A DNA stretch of 64,000 nucleotides from Rhizophagus irregularis. Its lineage: Eukaryota; Glomeromycota; Glomeromycetes; Glomerales; Glomeraceae. Numbering within the stretch: position 1 is the first letter of the stretch; every line of letters starts with the position of its first letter. Positions 1-13,916 of this stretch are shown here, piece by piece. Where the stretch lies: contig NC_089446.1 of the NCBI RefSeq assembly GCF_026210795.1, forward strand, positions 2,571,001 to 2,635,000, in the 5' to 3' direction. The position numbers were made by a program, and so were the translations under genes. The notes below the pieces were generated by a model. That model had not been told where the DNA came from. It saw only the letters and a program-made list of their open reading frames with translations, and did no database searches.

Positions 1-2723
1 AAAAAAAATAGAATATTTTTTAATAATTCAATTAAAAAAAATGCAGGAATTAAAAAAAAATAGCGGGGAATATAATTAACCAATTGTATTTAATTGATAT
101 ATTATTTATTTATTTATTTATCCAACTCATTTAATAAAATAGATCACAAACAATAATGGTTACATTTAAAGTTTTTTGCTGAGAGATTTTTTTCATTCTT
201 ATTTTTTTTTTTTCTTTGAAAACTCTTCATTTATAGAAACGATAATCGAGAAGTATTATATAATTGCGTCAATTAAGTTAACCATTTTTTGTTTTTTATT
301 TAAATCAAATGTTTCCGAATATGAAAAAATACGTCAACTTTATTTTAAGAATTAAAATTTTAGAAAAGAGGGTGAACAAAAAGGCGTTAATACATGTACA
401 TATACACATATATATATATGTATCATTAGTTAAAATTAAGATTCTACAATCATATATTAATATATATCTGACTTTAAATCGCGAAGATAATGATGAATTA
501 TTTATTTACGTTATGTTTTAGCCGAAACTCCGAATTTCCGGTGTGCCTAAATAGGATTTCTTTCATTCAAAACTAAATTTATCATAGTGTAAGTTACGTG
601 TAACAGAGGTTTAAGGTTTAAATAGAACCATAAGTGATTATTTTTCAATGAAATTCAAGGAGATTAAGCCAATAAAAAATTATCAAATAAAAAATTATTA
701 ATTATTCAATTTTTATTTTATTACAAATTAAGGCGTTTATTATAATTTATCTTTCATATATGAAAACCTGTTTTTTATTGGAATACTAAAAATGTCTCCA
801 ATGATAAAATCGATAAATTTACACAATAGAAAAACTGTTAATTAATGAATAAAGAAAAAATTTTTTTTTTTATCAGTTAACAGAAAATATATATATATAC
901 ATATATATATATATAAATAAAATAAAATAAATAGTATTAAAAGAACAATATGCTCTCTCTCATTGTTTACTAATAAAAAGAAAAATACATATAATACGTG
1001 AAAATCAATGATGAAATATGCGTGTAGTAAGTCTCTGAAATGCGCAATTATAATTTAAAAACTATAATTATTATTTATGTATGTTCTGACGCTAAACGGG
1101 AATCACGCGAACCTGGAAATTTGTGACACGATCGATAGGATATCATCAATATCGTTGGCGCGTGGAAATTGAATCAGAAAAAAAAAATGTACCCCAATGT
1201 TTTTAGTAGTAGATCATCAAATCTTTTCATAGCAAGCATATAAAGAATTATCTTTAAAAAAAAACGACAATATGATCAGAAATAGAAAGAAGACAAAGCT
1301 AAATTTCAACATATCAAACTTAAAAAAAATTTTTTTTTTTAATCATGAGGAAAACATACATTTATTTGTTTTATTGTGGCTTTTGATAATTAATGGCAAA
1401 GCGCGTATGTAAATCTAACTTTATTTGAAACAGAATAATGCATGAATTTTACTATAAATAATATATTTTTTTTCTTTATTACCAAATATTTTTTTTTCTA
1501 GTCTTTCATAAATGATATCATTTATTTGACCTTGGTGCATTGTTTCGTAAATTTGCATAATGTTGATTAAACAATGAGGAATTATTTTGCATTCTTTTTT
1601 CTTTTTACGAACCTTCTAAAATAATATGTTTATTATTCTTGTAATTTTCGGGATCTTTGGATTTAAAAGTTTGAAATGCATCAATAATAACCATTGTGTA
1701 ATTTAAAATACCTGGTTTGTAAAAATTTTTTTCCCTCTAGTTATACCCATTTATTTTGAATCTTTAACTAAATAGGAACCAAATGAAAGAGTAATGAAAA
1801 ATTGTTTCACAAAAATGATGATCTTCCCAAAAATCTTTAAAAGCACTCTCTATAAAGATGAAAATTGGCGTTTTTTTGTTTTTGCATAGTTTCACAATAA
1901 TTAAATACTCTTTAAATGGAATAGAATAAGGAATCATGTCATAAATAATAAATACGTATGGGGGAAATATGTTACCGTATCATAGTGATCACTTATGCTA
2001 GAATCAATCAACGTGGAGAATAAATTATTTAGCACGCGGCAAGAAAAATTCACTAGTACATGTTACTTTTAAAAAAATGTATTGATTACATGATTTATGA
2101 TTGTCATAAAAAAATTTTTTAATTTGTGAATATTTTTACTTTCACGTGTAACTATCGCTGCATACATTAATGTTGATAAGCTCCCTATTACCATTCCTAC
2201 ATATTATATTATTATCATGCTTATTATAAAAGGAAAAATATTTCATTATCAAAAATATCACGTTTATCATCCATCCTTTGTTTAAACAATTTAAAAAGAA
2301 ATTTTTAACCCAGAACTTTAATTTGAAACAGAAATGCCACTTTGATTAAAATAGTTAAAAAAAAATAGGGGGAGCGGAAATTTGAAACAAAGAAATATAT
2401 ATATATTTATCTATTTATTATTTAAAGAAGTCACTTCCATATAATTGATATTCATTCTGGAGCTAATTATGTGTCACCATGTAGAATTTGCATGATTACA
2501 CTTGAATTCCGGAGTGTTTAGTTATTCGATGGGCCGAAATATTTAACATCGTACAATGTCGTGACATCTATCTTAACTTATTAGGTATTTTTGTATAATA
2601 TGATGATTTATTGTTAAATGATTGGCTGTCATTGTGACACTGATGATGACAATCATTCAACTATCATAAACTGCGCTAATTTACCACATATGTGATAGTA
2701 AAGTATTATAATATTAAAAAATA
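1..2723. other. AT-rich DNA without recognisable gene
   Basis: I see no convincing coding region. Open frames are short and made of Lys, Ile, Asn and Phe codons, as expected from random AT-rich sequence. Simple repeats occur, for example TA-rich tracts near 884-915 and 2395-2412 and poly-A/T runs. Confidence 0.6.
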
Positions 2724-5100
2724 GCGTGTAAAATATAAGACTTTTAAACAATTAAATGAAAATATTGGCTAATGAAGAAAGTATTTAAACGCCAATATAC
2801 ATAAATTATTAATAAAATTAAAATTTTATAATTAAAATATTATTAATTCAAATTAAAAAAGTAAGATCATAGTTCTTTCAACGTGATAAGATTTGTATAA
2901 ATAACGCGCATTATGTACTAATGAAATTGTATTAATTTGACTCAGAGTTTTGTGTTAAAAGTGACAGAACTTTAATAATATTTATATTTATTAATTATTT
3001 GTTTCTATAATAATCAATCGAGGCAAAAGTGATTGATAAAAATAATAGCAGAACAAATAAGATTAAATAAATTTGAAAATTTTAAATGAGGAAATCAATA
3101 CAATAAAATGTGACTTCACGATATCAATAATTAATTTAAATTGTATAATCAAAATAATAAACAATAAATACTTGCTTGAATGCTATTATTAAATGAACAA
3201 AAATTAATTTAATTATAATTACATTAAGGTATAATAAATTACCAAATCACGGTGAACAACTCCTTTCAATTAAAATAATTCAGAAAATACTAACTATACA
3301 AATACAACTAAATGAAAAACTGAAGACTCTATAGGAAATTAAAGGGCTAACTTTTTAAATTGAACTTATTTATGCAATACAACCAATTTTTTCTTCTTGA
3401 AAATATTAATAATTCAGTGCAAGTCACACGACAACAGCCATTCAATATTGACCGTAACGAAGAGCATAATAAGTACTATACAATAATCTATAATGATAAT
3501 AATATTTGTTAAACAAAAATTATAATTTTTTATCACAAAATAAAAATATTCTAATTATTAAGAAAAAACTTTAATATTAATTGCGTGTAAAATATATAAG
3601 ACTTTTAAACAATAAATGAAAAGATTGGCTAATGAAGAAAGTATTTAAACGCCAACATACGCAATTATTAATTAAATCAAAATTTATAATTAAAATATTA
3701 TTAATTCAAATTAAAAAAGTAAGAAGATTCTTGCGACGTGATAGAATTGTATAAATGACGCGCATCACGCACTAGTGAAACTTTATTAATTTGACTCAGA
3801 GTTTTGTGTTAAAAGTAACTGAAATTTAATGATATTTATATTTATTAATTATTGTTTCTATAATCAATCGAAGCAAAAGTGATTGATAAAAATAAAAATA
3901 GCAGAACAAATGAGATTAATAAATTTGAAAATTTAAATAAATCATACAATAAAATGTGACTTCATGATAACAATATATAAATTTAAATTGTAAATCAAAA
4001 TAATAAACAATAAATACTTGCTTGAATGCTATTATTAAATTTAAATGAATAAAACTTAATTTAATTATAATTACACTAAGGTATATAATATAAAAATCCG
4101 AATCAGGAACTCTATTACAAATATAACTAAATGAAAAAACTGAAGACTCTATAGGAAATTAAAAGGAAGTTTTTAATGTCAACTTTTAAATTAAACTTGT
4201 TTATGCAAAATACAACCAATTTTTTTCTTCTTTAAAATATTAATAATTCAGTGCAAGTCAAACGACAACAGCCATTCAATATTGACCGTAACGAAGAGCA
4301 TAATAAGTACTATACAATAATCTATAATGATGATAATATTTGTTAAACAAAGATTATAATTTTTCATCACAAAATAAAAATATTCTAATTATTAAGAAAA
4401 CTTTAATATTATTTGCGTTTAATATATAAGACTTTTAAACAATTAAATGGAAAGATTGACTAATGAAAAAAGTATTTAAGCGCCAACATACATAAATTAA
4501 AATTAAAAATTTATAATTAAAATATTTTTAATTCAAATTAAAAAAGAAAGAAAATTCTTGCGATGTGATATGAATTGTATAAATGACGTGCACTATATAC
4601 TAATGAAGTTGTATTAATTTGACTCAGAGTTTTGTGTTAAAAGTAACTGAACTTTAAAAATAATAATATTTGTATTATTTGTATTATTCATTATTTGTTA
4701 AAGAATCGAAGAAAATGATTGATAAGATAAAAATAGAAGAACGAATAAGATTAATAAATTTAAAACTTTATAGTTAATTAGGAAATTATACAATCAAATG
4801 TGACCTCACGATATCAATATTTATTTTAAGATGAAATCTAAAAAATGACAAACAATTAAATACTAGATTAGTGAAACTGTCAAAATAACGTTAGCTCTAT
4901 AGTACAATCACAGCTAATAAATGAAAACCTGAAGTAATAAATCTCCTCTATAGGAAATTAAAGGAGAATTCTTTAACGCCAATTTCTTAATTTGAACCTA
5001 CTTATGTAAAAAATTAAAAATATAAAAACAAACAACCAACTATTTTCTTACTCATATTAATAATTCAATTAACTAATTTGATATTTTCAAATTCTTTATC
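2724..5100. repeat. Tandem array of ~0.84-kb repeat units (three copies)
   Basis: Three direct copies start at 2724, 3583 and 4415, giving periods of 859 and 832 bp. Each starts with a GCGTGTAAAATATAAGAC-like motif, followed by ACTTTTAAACAATTAAATG and, further in, TTGACTCAGAGTTTTGTGTT, a GATTGATAAAAATAA block and a TATAGGAAATTAAA block. Units 1 and 2 also share a segment with TTGACCGTAACGAAGAGCAT about 130 bp before the unit end. Unit 3 is more diverged and shorter. No transposase or protein frame is visible inside the units. Confidence 0.85.
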
Positions 5101-5179
5101 ATTGAATTAATAATCCTCTTAGCATACAATGATATATTTCATTTGAGATTTTCCATCAAATTCAACCAAGGTGAAAGAA

Positions 5180-5960
5180 CGAATGAAAAAGTCTTTGGCG
5201 CTAGAATTTAATTATTCAAAATTAGATATTAAAAAAAAATACATACAACATCTATATATTAATCTTGATACCACTTGGGAGTGAAATTATATTTTTATTT
5301 TCTGAGTTATCACATTTCCTTATCATTTAAAATAAATTTCATGCTATTAAAACTCATTATACAATAATAAAATATTTGTTTCACAAATGATTGCACTCCA
5401 AAATACTTACTTTAATTGTTAAAAATTAAAAATTTAAAGTAATATTATTAATTTGCATTAGAAAAAAAAAAGAAAGTTTAATATAATTGGCATTCATTTG
5501 TGATAATATTGATAGAGCGACACTGACTCAGAGCTCGAAAAAACGAAACTAAACTTAAATAATATTTTTAAAAGACGGAATTGAGAAAATCTAAAATAGT
5601 AGAACAGAACGAATAAGACTAGTAAATTAAATCTGTCACATGCCATGTGATCGCACGTTTAAACACAGATTTTCATTAGAAACTTTAATTAATGAATAAT
5701 TCAGGAGACTTTTGCAACTCTTGCAAATAATAACCATTCATAGTAAATTAAAGGAGAAGCTTTTAACGCCATCTTTTTATTGAATCTATTTAAGTAAAAA
5801 AATTAAAAATTATCAATTAATTTTCTTCCTTTTGGAAATATTAATAATTATCAATTTGAAAATTTCCTATTCCTTATCATTGAATTAATAATCTTTGGGA
5901 ACTAATCCAACATACAATGATGCATTTTTCTTGAAACTTTCTATCAAGTTATGACCAATT
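5180..5960. repeat. Diverged fourth unit of the 0.84-kb tandem repeat
   Basis: The segment keeps landmarks of the upstream array in the same order: GAATGAAAAAGTCTTTGGCGC, GACTCAGAGCTCG, AGAACGAATAAGACTAGTAA and AATTAAAGGAGAAGCTTTTA. Similarity is clearly lower than among units 1 to 3, so it looks like an older copy. Boundaries are approximate. Confidence 0.55.
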
Positions 5961-8388
5961 TATTTGAGTTTGGTTAGTTACTACTAGTTATAAATGTCTT
6001 AAAACTTTGAAAGAACGATTGAAAAACTCCAAACGAGACTAAATATTAAATAAAATATATATACCGTATATCAATTGAAATATCTTTCCCTAAATGTTAT
6101 ATGAACGACACCACTTGATATCATTTGAAATGTAAATAATGATACAATCTTTATTATTAAACCATGACATATCCTCACGACGAAATTCAAATATTTGTTT
6201 CACAAAATGAGGGATTTATTCAATATCTAAATTTGAAATATTGAAAGATTATTCTTACCTAAATTATATAAGTATTTGTATGCGAACGACATCACTTGAT
6301 ATCACTTGAGCGTAAATGTTGATGAAATGTTTATTGACTCGGAGAAAATATACAAATAAAATTGTATTTTAGTTTAATTCTCAATTATCACGAATAATGA
6401 GAATCGTTAAATTTAAATTCTAAAGGCTAAAGAATCTAATACTGCATTACACAATTTATTTATTTCACAAAAATTGCGCGAGGTCTTATTCATAAACGAA
6501 ATGTAAGACAAAATTTTCCATAATTAAATAATACCTTATCAATTTTATCAATTTACGAGATTATCTACAGATTCCATGAGTTGATACCGTAGTCGATAGG
6601 GTAAGATTTAATAAATATTATGCAAATATTTCCATAAAAATTGTAGATCTCAAATTAAAGTTAGACAACTTAGAGATCGCGATTGTTGAACACGTGACTT
6701 CCGAAGTTCATTCCAGGACCCCTGAATATGATGAAGGTATCACATCACATTAGTTTCAATCATTATATGAAAATGTTATTTTTCTTCAATGATAGAGAAA
6801 TGTTATTATCATATGTGATGACTCTATATTATCACTGTTAAGGTTCCTCCTATTCATGAGCCTTGATGGACGATATGTAAAGAATAGATTAAACAAGTTA
6901 AACGACTAATAATTATGTCTTTTATTAAACGCTATTAAAATGCTAAAATGCTAAAATGCTTAACAACTTACAATTTTTAATTAACTTATTTAACATCATC
7001 ACAAGACTAATTATCCTATCGATGATTGGCAATCATGGTCCAAGTATTTGTGCCTGGATCAATTAAACAAAACTTGTAGAAGTACATGACTTTGCGGTAG
7101 TTCTTGCTGGACAAAGTAATATATTAATATAATCGAACTAAATAAAAAAGTTTTTGCATAGACTTGACCAATTAAATTTAGTTCAAATAAACGACAGAAA
7201 ATAAGACCGACTGAAATTTAAATATATTATTCAATATTCAATGTGCTTCTTTAATGAAATGCTTTTAATGTTAATACATCGATTAGGTATGGCTAATCAA
7301 TTTTGATCAATCATGGACCACCGAAAACCAATAAATTCTCTAGTTCTATCAAATATAAAAAATATAAATGCTATTCAGTAATTATAGCCATTGGCGTAGC
7401 AATCATAATCAATCTAAAGCCTACAATATGGCCGGCCGGCATTATGGCATTAAGTGAAATATCACGTGACTTTACTTGCTTTCAAAGTTTTGACAATTAA
7501 TAATTTTACGCGTAATATGATATGTTTTTTTCAAAATTTTTCTTCTCTTTAATGTAATAAGATCGTGTTCTTTTATAATTGTTCTTTTTAATTCTCCCTA
7601 ATATTATTTTCTACTATTTTGTCGATTTTATTATAAAGTACTTATCTTGATTGAATTAACATGTCTTTAGTTTTAAAACTATAGTATGTTTTTTTCTCAA
7701 GATTTCTCATCGTCGACGAAATCCATAATTTGTTCCCAATTTATTGACTTTACCACCTTGAATATTGTAAATTAAAATCATCAGAAATTATTTGAATATT
7801 TTAAATAATTAAAAGTACATTAATAATTTTCATAATCTGCTAAAAGAAATCTGATATACGATCTTTTTTATTAAATACTTAACATAAATCTATACAATAT
7901 AAATATTAATTTTTTGATTTTCCTAATTAATTCATTTTAAATATGCCAACAATTTCACCTTTCCTCGTTGAAAATAGATATTAATACGAGAATTTCAAGA
8001 GTAGGTGTAACAAATTTTATAAATTCTATAGAAAGTTTAAATTACACTATTAAAGAAAAACTATTTTTAGTAGTTGAACGCCATTTAACATAAATAATTA
8101 ATTTAAATAGTAAATTCTGCGATTTTCCAACAAATTAAAATCTCTAGGTGGTTAAATAGTAGAAAATATAAAGTTTAACCGTGCAAATACGGTTCTTTAG
8201 AATATGATGGATTCAAAGCGCATAAATTTTCACCTCAAGAGCGGTATCGATCTTAATTTCATAATTTCGATAAGATTGAATAAAATAATTCAAATCCAAC
8301 ATCTTTATATTCAATCTTTTTAAGCACACTTTATTCATTTTAATCTGGAAATATAAATATCTTAGTCATGAACTTTTATTACTTAATA
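5961..8388. other. AT-rich intergenic DNA
   Basis: No gene is recognised. Weak similarity to the tandem repeat fades out near 6.0-6.3 kb (GAAAGAACGATTGAAAAACTCC near 6010). A small tandem repeat AAAATGCT (three units) lies near 6937-6960. A 65-codon frame near 7303-7500 has no recognisable domain and I do not call it a gene. Confidence 0.5.
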
Positions 8389-8571
8389 CAGTTCACCCTC
8401 ACTATAGTGAATCCCATGGGCTGGAGATTAAAATTCGTTATAGTGAGAAATTCACTATACTGAGGGTCATTTTATTATATATATAAAAAATCTGTACCTG
8501 AACTTTTCTTACTTTTCTTCATTATAGCAAGTTATTCACTATATAAAATTCACTATAGAGAGGGTGAACTG
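8389..8571. mobile_element. Tigger/pogo-like MITE, 183 bp
   Basis: The two ends form inverted repeats of about 24 bp: the left end starts CAGTTCACCCTCACTATAGT and the reverse complement of the right end starts CAGTTCACCCTCTCTATAGT. A TA dinucleotide flanks each side (8387-8388 and 8572-8573), matching the TA target duplication of Tc1/mariner and pogo elements. The CAGT(T/C)...CTATA start is typical of the Tigger/pogo group. There is no coding capacity. An internal GTTATAGTGAGAAATTCACT segment adds further dyad symmetry. Confidence 0.85.
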
Positions 8572-9949
8572 TATAGCCTCAAAATCTAGTAATTTTGTAT
8601 TATAAGGAACGCTCACCAATTGATATAAATGCTTTCAATCAATTTTGGTCAAATTTCGAAGTTCAATTAATCGTTATTTTGAAAACAATTCTCTTCCGAC
8701 AGATGTTTAATATGTAATATCTGTGCCAATATTTTTCGCTTTCATGTAGTCATAGAATATAATTGATAAAGATTCTGGATAGAATTAAGAGAGCTTAGCC
8801 TTGTTCAGCTTGTACGTATAAATGTTATGTGGTATTGAAAAATAGGGTTTCAGTTTATTAATATCGTAATTCAGAAAATATTAGATTAATGAAAACATTA
8901 GAATCAAAAAAAAAAATTTTGAATTTTGTCGTAATATTTGTTGGGGTTGAATTGGAAAGTTTAAAAATGAAAAAGTTTGTCTTAAAAGCTTTTTTAATTA
9001 TGGAACCAAAACCGAGCATAAGGGCTTTCTTTAATAGGAATATATTTTATTTGATACGGCAGTAGGATATAAACTTTTTATAATATTTATAAAACTTGTT
9101 GTACCTAATCTTGAAGATCATATATTATACTAAGTAATCATTCGAAGAAAGAGGATTTTGTTGCATATTTAATATGAAAAATTATAATTTTTTATTTCTA
9201 ATATACAATTTTAAGAGACTGGTATTTATAATAATTGAAAAAAAGCAACGTGCTTATTAAAATAAATAAATAAATAAATAAATAAGTACTATGTTCATAT
9301 ATGGAAAGATTAAAAAAAAAAGACAATGGAAACAATGGTATATTGACGCGATTCACCATTATTTATACATAGAGATTAATTAAGTAAATTTTTTAAATCC
9401 GGAACGGTCCGAAAAGTGGTTGGAATTAAAGTTCGTGTTTTTTTTGGATAAACATCTATACAAGCCACAATTTTTAGGCCAATCGCTTTTGTTGCAGATC
9501 ATACAGCTTGGTTAGATTAGATTTCACAACTTCGTGAAACCTTGATTTATCTCACTTTTTGAATTATTTCCTTCTAGTTCAAAGGTTTCTATAAACTTTA
9601 TGGTTAATTAGGTGAGTAATGTGTAAAAAAAATAATAGTAATACTTAATTAGTTTTGGTTATTGTACTTATTGATATTAGTGTTTAACATTATTTTCTTG
9701 ATTTCTTTCTTTATTAGAGTAAAAAGAACATAGGCAATTATTGTATCATGACCCCTTTTATAGAATTTTATTTTGATTTCAGCGGTTACCCAAGGACCAT
9801 CAAATAATAAAGGAGAATAAATAGGTAATATCTTTAGTGTAATTATGAATATTGTTTTTAATTTATATTAATAATTCTTTTTGTGATGGCCTAAGATATT
9901 TAGTAATTTGACCGAAAATATGTTTCAATTGTAAAATGCAAAATGCCAG
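8572..9949. other. AT-rich intergenic DNA
   Basis: No gene recognised. A TAAA microsatellite lies at about 9261-9285. Short frames show no domain. Confidence 0.5.
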
Positions 9950-11560
9950 TTCTGAAAGAACAATTCATTCCATAAATCAGAAACCACTTCTTCGACAAGA
10001 ACTCGGACACATTATGCACAGAAATGTAGATAAGTTTTTTGACTTATTATTTCCAGTGACAGAAAAATATAAGTGTGTAGTTGACCGAATTTAGAAGAAT
10101 GTAAACAGGAAGGAAAATGGAAAAACAAATGGGTAGAGTTACCAATAGACGGATCAAAGGGAAAAGATTTTATTCGCCATTACTTCGATAACAAATTTTA
10201 TCATTCAACACCGTAATAAAATCCGACCCGTTAGATTCCTAGTCCATGCAAGTTGTTGTCCCCTCTTAAGAAGAACAGGATGTAAACCAGACATTGTTCT
10301 AGTTAACGAGGAATCACATCATAAAAAAAGGATCGAACGAAATGGTAAACTGTGCGGGATCAACATAATAGAAGGTTTGTCTTTGAGTTCACATTGTGTG
10401 GTAGTCTTATGAGAGTCTGGCTTTTTGACCGTTCAAGCTGCATTAGTTCGAACGCAATTAATATCCATCGTGATCCTGCCATGTTTATTAGAGTAATTAC
10501 TGGATTTGCCACTATGGGATTATCCTATTATGGATTTTCCTTCCAGACTTGGATGCATTGAGATAGAGAAATGGGACGAACAGCAACCGGAAAATAAAAT
10601 GACCGAAAGGTTATTGTTGATTGAAACGATTTTTCATCGGACAGTAATAAATGGGCGGGATACTATCTGTTAGAGAGCATACCGTTTGGATAAAAAAGGG
10701 AAGGAAATGACAGACAATGAGTTTATCATAAAGGATTCGTGGCGACCCATCTCACGACAGATCGTGAAGTATTATCATCACGAAGATGTTACTTTGAAGG
10801 ATGGAGACAACCAAGACAAAGCAGTTGATGACACCTTCGTTTGTATTCGAAAACAATTACATCTTCCCCTCAATCACATTTCAAGTAACAACACGAGAAA
10901 ATAGTTCTAATGAAAATTATACCAGTTTCTGGAGATCAAAGTCATCTGGTTCCTTTAAAGGGCAAACCTTTCAGTTAAGAGAACCGGAATATCGTAGACT
11001 AATTACCTCTACATGTGGGAAACTCATTTACCGCTTCAATGATCAAGTAGAACTGCTCACCACCCTCTATGATGCCATAGAAAGTCATAGCAATTTATTT
11101 CGCATTATATTTCGTTATACAATATTATGATAGGAGCAGATGGCCGGGGATTTATCATAGATTTGGACTATGCTATTGATCTTTGTTTTGACCAATATTC
11201 GGCTACGAAATGTGATTAAAAAAAAAAAGGATTCACAGTGTCACAGAACCGGAACTTTACCTTTCATGGCTATAGAGATTCTAAAACATAATGCGGAACA
11301 CACGTTTCAACATGACCTAGAATCTTTCTTTTATGTGTTATGCTGGATTTGCTGCGAATATGAAGGTTCTCGTGGCAAATTACGTGCTAGTGATTGTGGA
11401 CGAAAGAATCTGATGAAATGGGTTGAAGGGTCACCAGAAACGATAGGTACGATCAAATCGGGAATGATTTTAGATTTCGAACGTGATATCCTTGAAACTC
11501 CCTCCATACTTTGATAACCTTAAAGGGTTTATGGCACAATTTCGCAAAATACTTTTATAA
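9950..11560 (+). pseudogene. FunK1-type fungal protein kinase pseudogene
   Basis: Reading across several frames on the plus strand gives the landmarks of a FunK1 kinase in order: an N-terminal DKFFDLLFPVTE segment (about 10030), TGCKPDIVL (about 10280), RRFVFEFTLCGSLMRVWLFD (about 10373), YVIKDSWRPISRQ-like IIKDSWRPISRQ (about 10730), KLIYRFNDQVELLTTLYDAI (about 11020), the catalytic-loop and metal-binding region NIMIGADGRGFIIDLDYAID (about 11120), and RTGTLPFMAIEIL followed by FQHDLESFFYVLCWIC (about 11245-11350). Frame changes and stop codons separate these blocks, so the gene cannot make an intact kinase. FunK1 kinases are a multi-copy family in many fungi; decay of copies is common. The 5' boundary is uncertain. 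Confidence 0.85.
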
Positions 11561-11999
11561 ACCAATACTAAAATCGTTTGCTGAAGAGATTCAGTAAAGA
11601 AAAAATTAAAAAATTCTGACAAATGCATTCGAAAATTAGTTATCTGTTATAACCAATTTGTATCATGTGAAAGGTAACATGACTTCCATTTGTATCAAAT
11701 GTTAAGAACTCTGCGTTTTTTAACTTGTACACTTCTCGTGATTTAGGTACAATATATATATATATCCCGCTCTACTTAACTAGGTAAAGGAGTTTATTTT
11801 CGGGAAAAATAATGTGTTCAAGAAATTTCCAAACGTGCTAACACTATGTCTAACTATTTATATATCACCATCTAATGACCAGTAATACTACAATTATTAC
11901 ATCCAATATAGAAAGAGGATAATACACTACTGAGTGGTTTTTTTCCGATAATATCTTGATTTGGATTTTTTTGGAGAGGTTATTAGCAAATCTGTTTGT

Positions 12000-12302
12000 A
12001 ATATTTGATTGTGAGAAGAAAATCTTTATTATGTACTGATACGTTGAATCAAACAGATGAAATTGATGAAGCATTTTGGGATGAAATGGAATTACAAGAT
12101 TTAATTAGCAAACTACCATTTGATGATCCTATGGATGCAGATGAGTTGCTTCATATTGATGATTGTTTAAAAAGTAACAAAGGGGTTAACTGATGATGAA
12201 ATTGTATCTATGGTAAAGTCAAATAATAATAATGAACCAAAAGCAGATCCAAATGTAGTCCTCTAGTAGTAATTTCAAAGCTCAGTATATAGGGGATTGA
12301 CT
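12000..12302 (+). mobile_element. Tigger/pogo transposase C-terminal remnant with 3' terminal repeat
   Basis: A frame at 12005-12193 encodes an acidic tail with DEIDEAFWDEMELQDLI and LPFDDPMDADELLHIDD, followed after a frameshift by LTDDEIVSMVKSN. I recognise this as the C-terminal end of a Tigger/pogo (DDE) transposase. About 80 bp downstream the sequence CTCAGTATATAGGGGATTGACTG ends at 12302 and is followed by TA; its reverse complement starts CAGTCAATCCCC, the form expected for a Tigger terminal inverted repeat. The catalytic part and the other end are missing, so this is a truncated copy. Confidence 0.75.
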
Positions 12303-13700
12303 GTATTTGTTTGATGACTGATTTATTTGTATGTTATGTAATTTAATTATTATTGATGTCAATTTAATTCAACTTCAAGTTCCAAGTTTAAAGAACCTAT
12401 AAACCAAAACTCTAATGATAATTTTAAAATTACTCAAATTGATTGAAACAAAATACGCTTTCATGTATAATCAAAAATATAATTGTAATTAACTAGATGA
12501 ATAAAGTATTTCATACCTTATTTAAAAATTCATCTGTAATATTTTGAAAATTATGTAAACATTTTAAGATAACTTTTTTATTTTAGTTTCGAATATATTC
12601 ATTTTTGCTTTCATCATAATTTAATTAACCTTCCATCCATATTTCTGAATACACTGAAGTCAAATTATTTATAACTTTTTCTTTATTAATATTATTGAAT
12701 TGATCAGGTATCCATTCAGCCACAATATCATTTGATAATTAATTTAATTAATTTTTAATTACATTTCTTGAATGAAATTATCAATTTTTTTCATTTCTTT
12801 TTTATTATTTTCGTTTGGATATTTACCGTATTTAACTATATTAAAATTACAGCTCAAATATACAATTTTCAACGAAAGTTTTAAAAAAAAATAATCTATT
12901 GGCTTCCTTTCATTTTTGATTCAAACTTTGATATCTGATATAATTAATTTTCGACACAATTTCTATTCTCTTCAACCTAACTTTAAAATGTAGAATTTAA
13001 GTATTGTTCAAATTCATTTGTCACAAAAAATATGCTTAAGATACTTTGAATATGTAGAATCATACTTACAACCATTTTGCTACTTATGTGCTTATATTAG
13101 CATTATTCCATTCATAACCCTTCCCCTATAGTATTCAGCGCTCCCCTATAGTATATGTATAAATTAGTTTACTAACCTCATTACAATATGACACTAAATT
13201 CACAAACTTCTATAATACAATTATCTATTATATGTAATCGAAACTATCGTCTCGTCACCTATTAAATGAAAGATAAAAAAGGTCACTTTCGTAGTAAAGA
13301 TGTTTTAACTGTGAACTAGATTAATATACAAAAACCATAAAAGATATAAAATTACTTAAACTTACCAGACACTAGTCTAATAATAATAATAAATAATAAC
13401 AAAATAAAATAAACGTAAATAGATCCTGGTCAAGAAAAGTGTGTAAATGGGAAATTCATAACGTAAAACGAAGATTTACAATTTTGAACACTATTAAGTC
13501 GTTGTAAAAGAAGATACAACGCCTTTCTAATATGTTTATTTTTACTTTCAGTGTTTACATATTCACTTTAAAGGACTTTAAAGAAAAGTAGAACTTTTTT
13601 TTTTTAACGCCAAGATTAACTGTTAAGTCAATTTATTAAAACAATAAAGTAAACAGTACAAAACCATTAATACAAACTACCATTATACCATCATACAGAC
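12303..13700. other. AT-rich intergenic DNA
   Basis: No gene or clear repeat recognised between the Tigger remnant and the small Arg-rich frame. Confidence 0.5.
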
Positions 13701-13916
13701 GTTTAATATTCATACAATAATACATCACACCTTATGAATATAATGAGTGACATAATAAAAAAAATAAATAGAAACGAAAAATAAGAATATGACAAAAAAA
13801 ATCTACCAATAATGATCAAAGATATAATTATGTAATAAGAAACAAAAGTAACGGCAACTGTATAATAAATTACGCAGATCCAATAATTTTTGTTGTATAT
13901 ACTGTATACTAATAAA

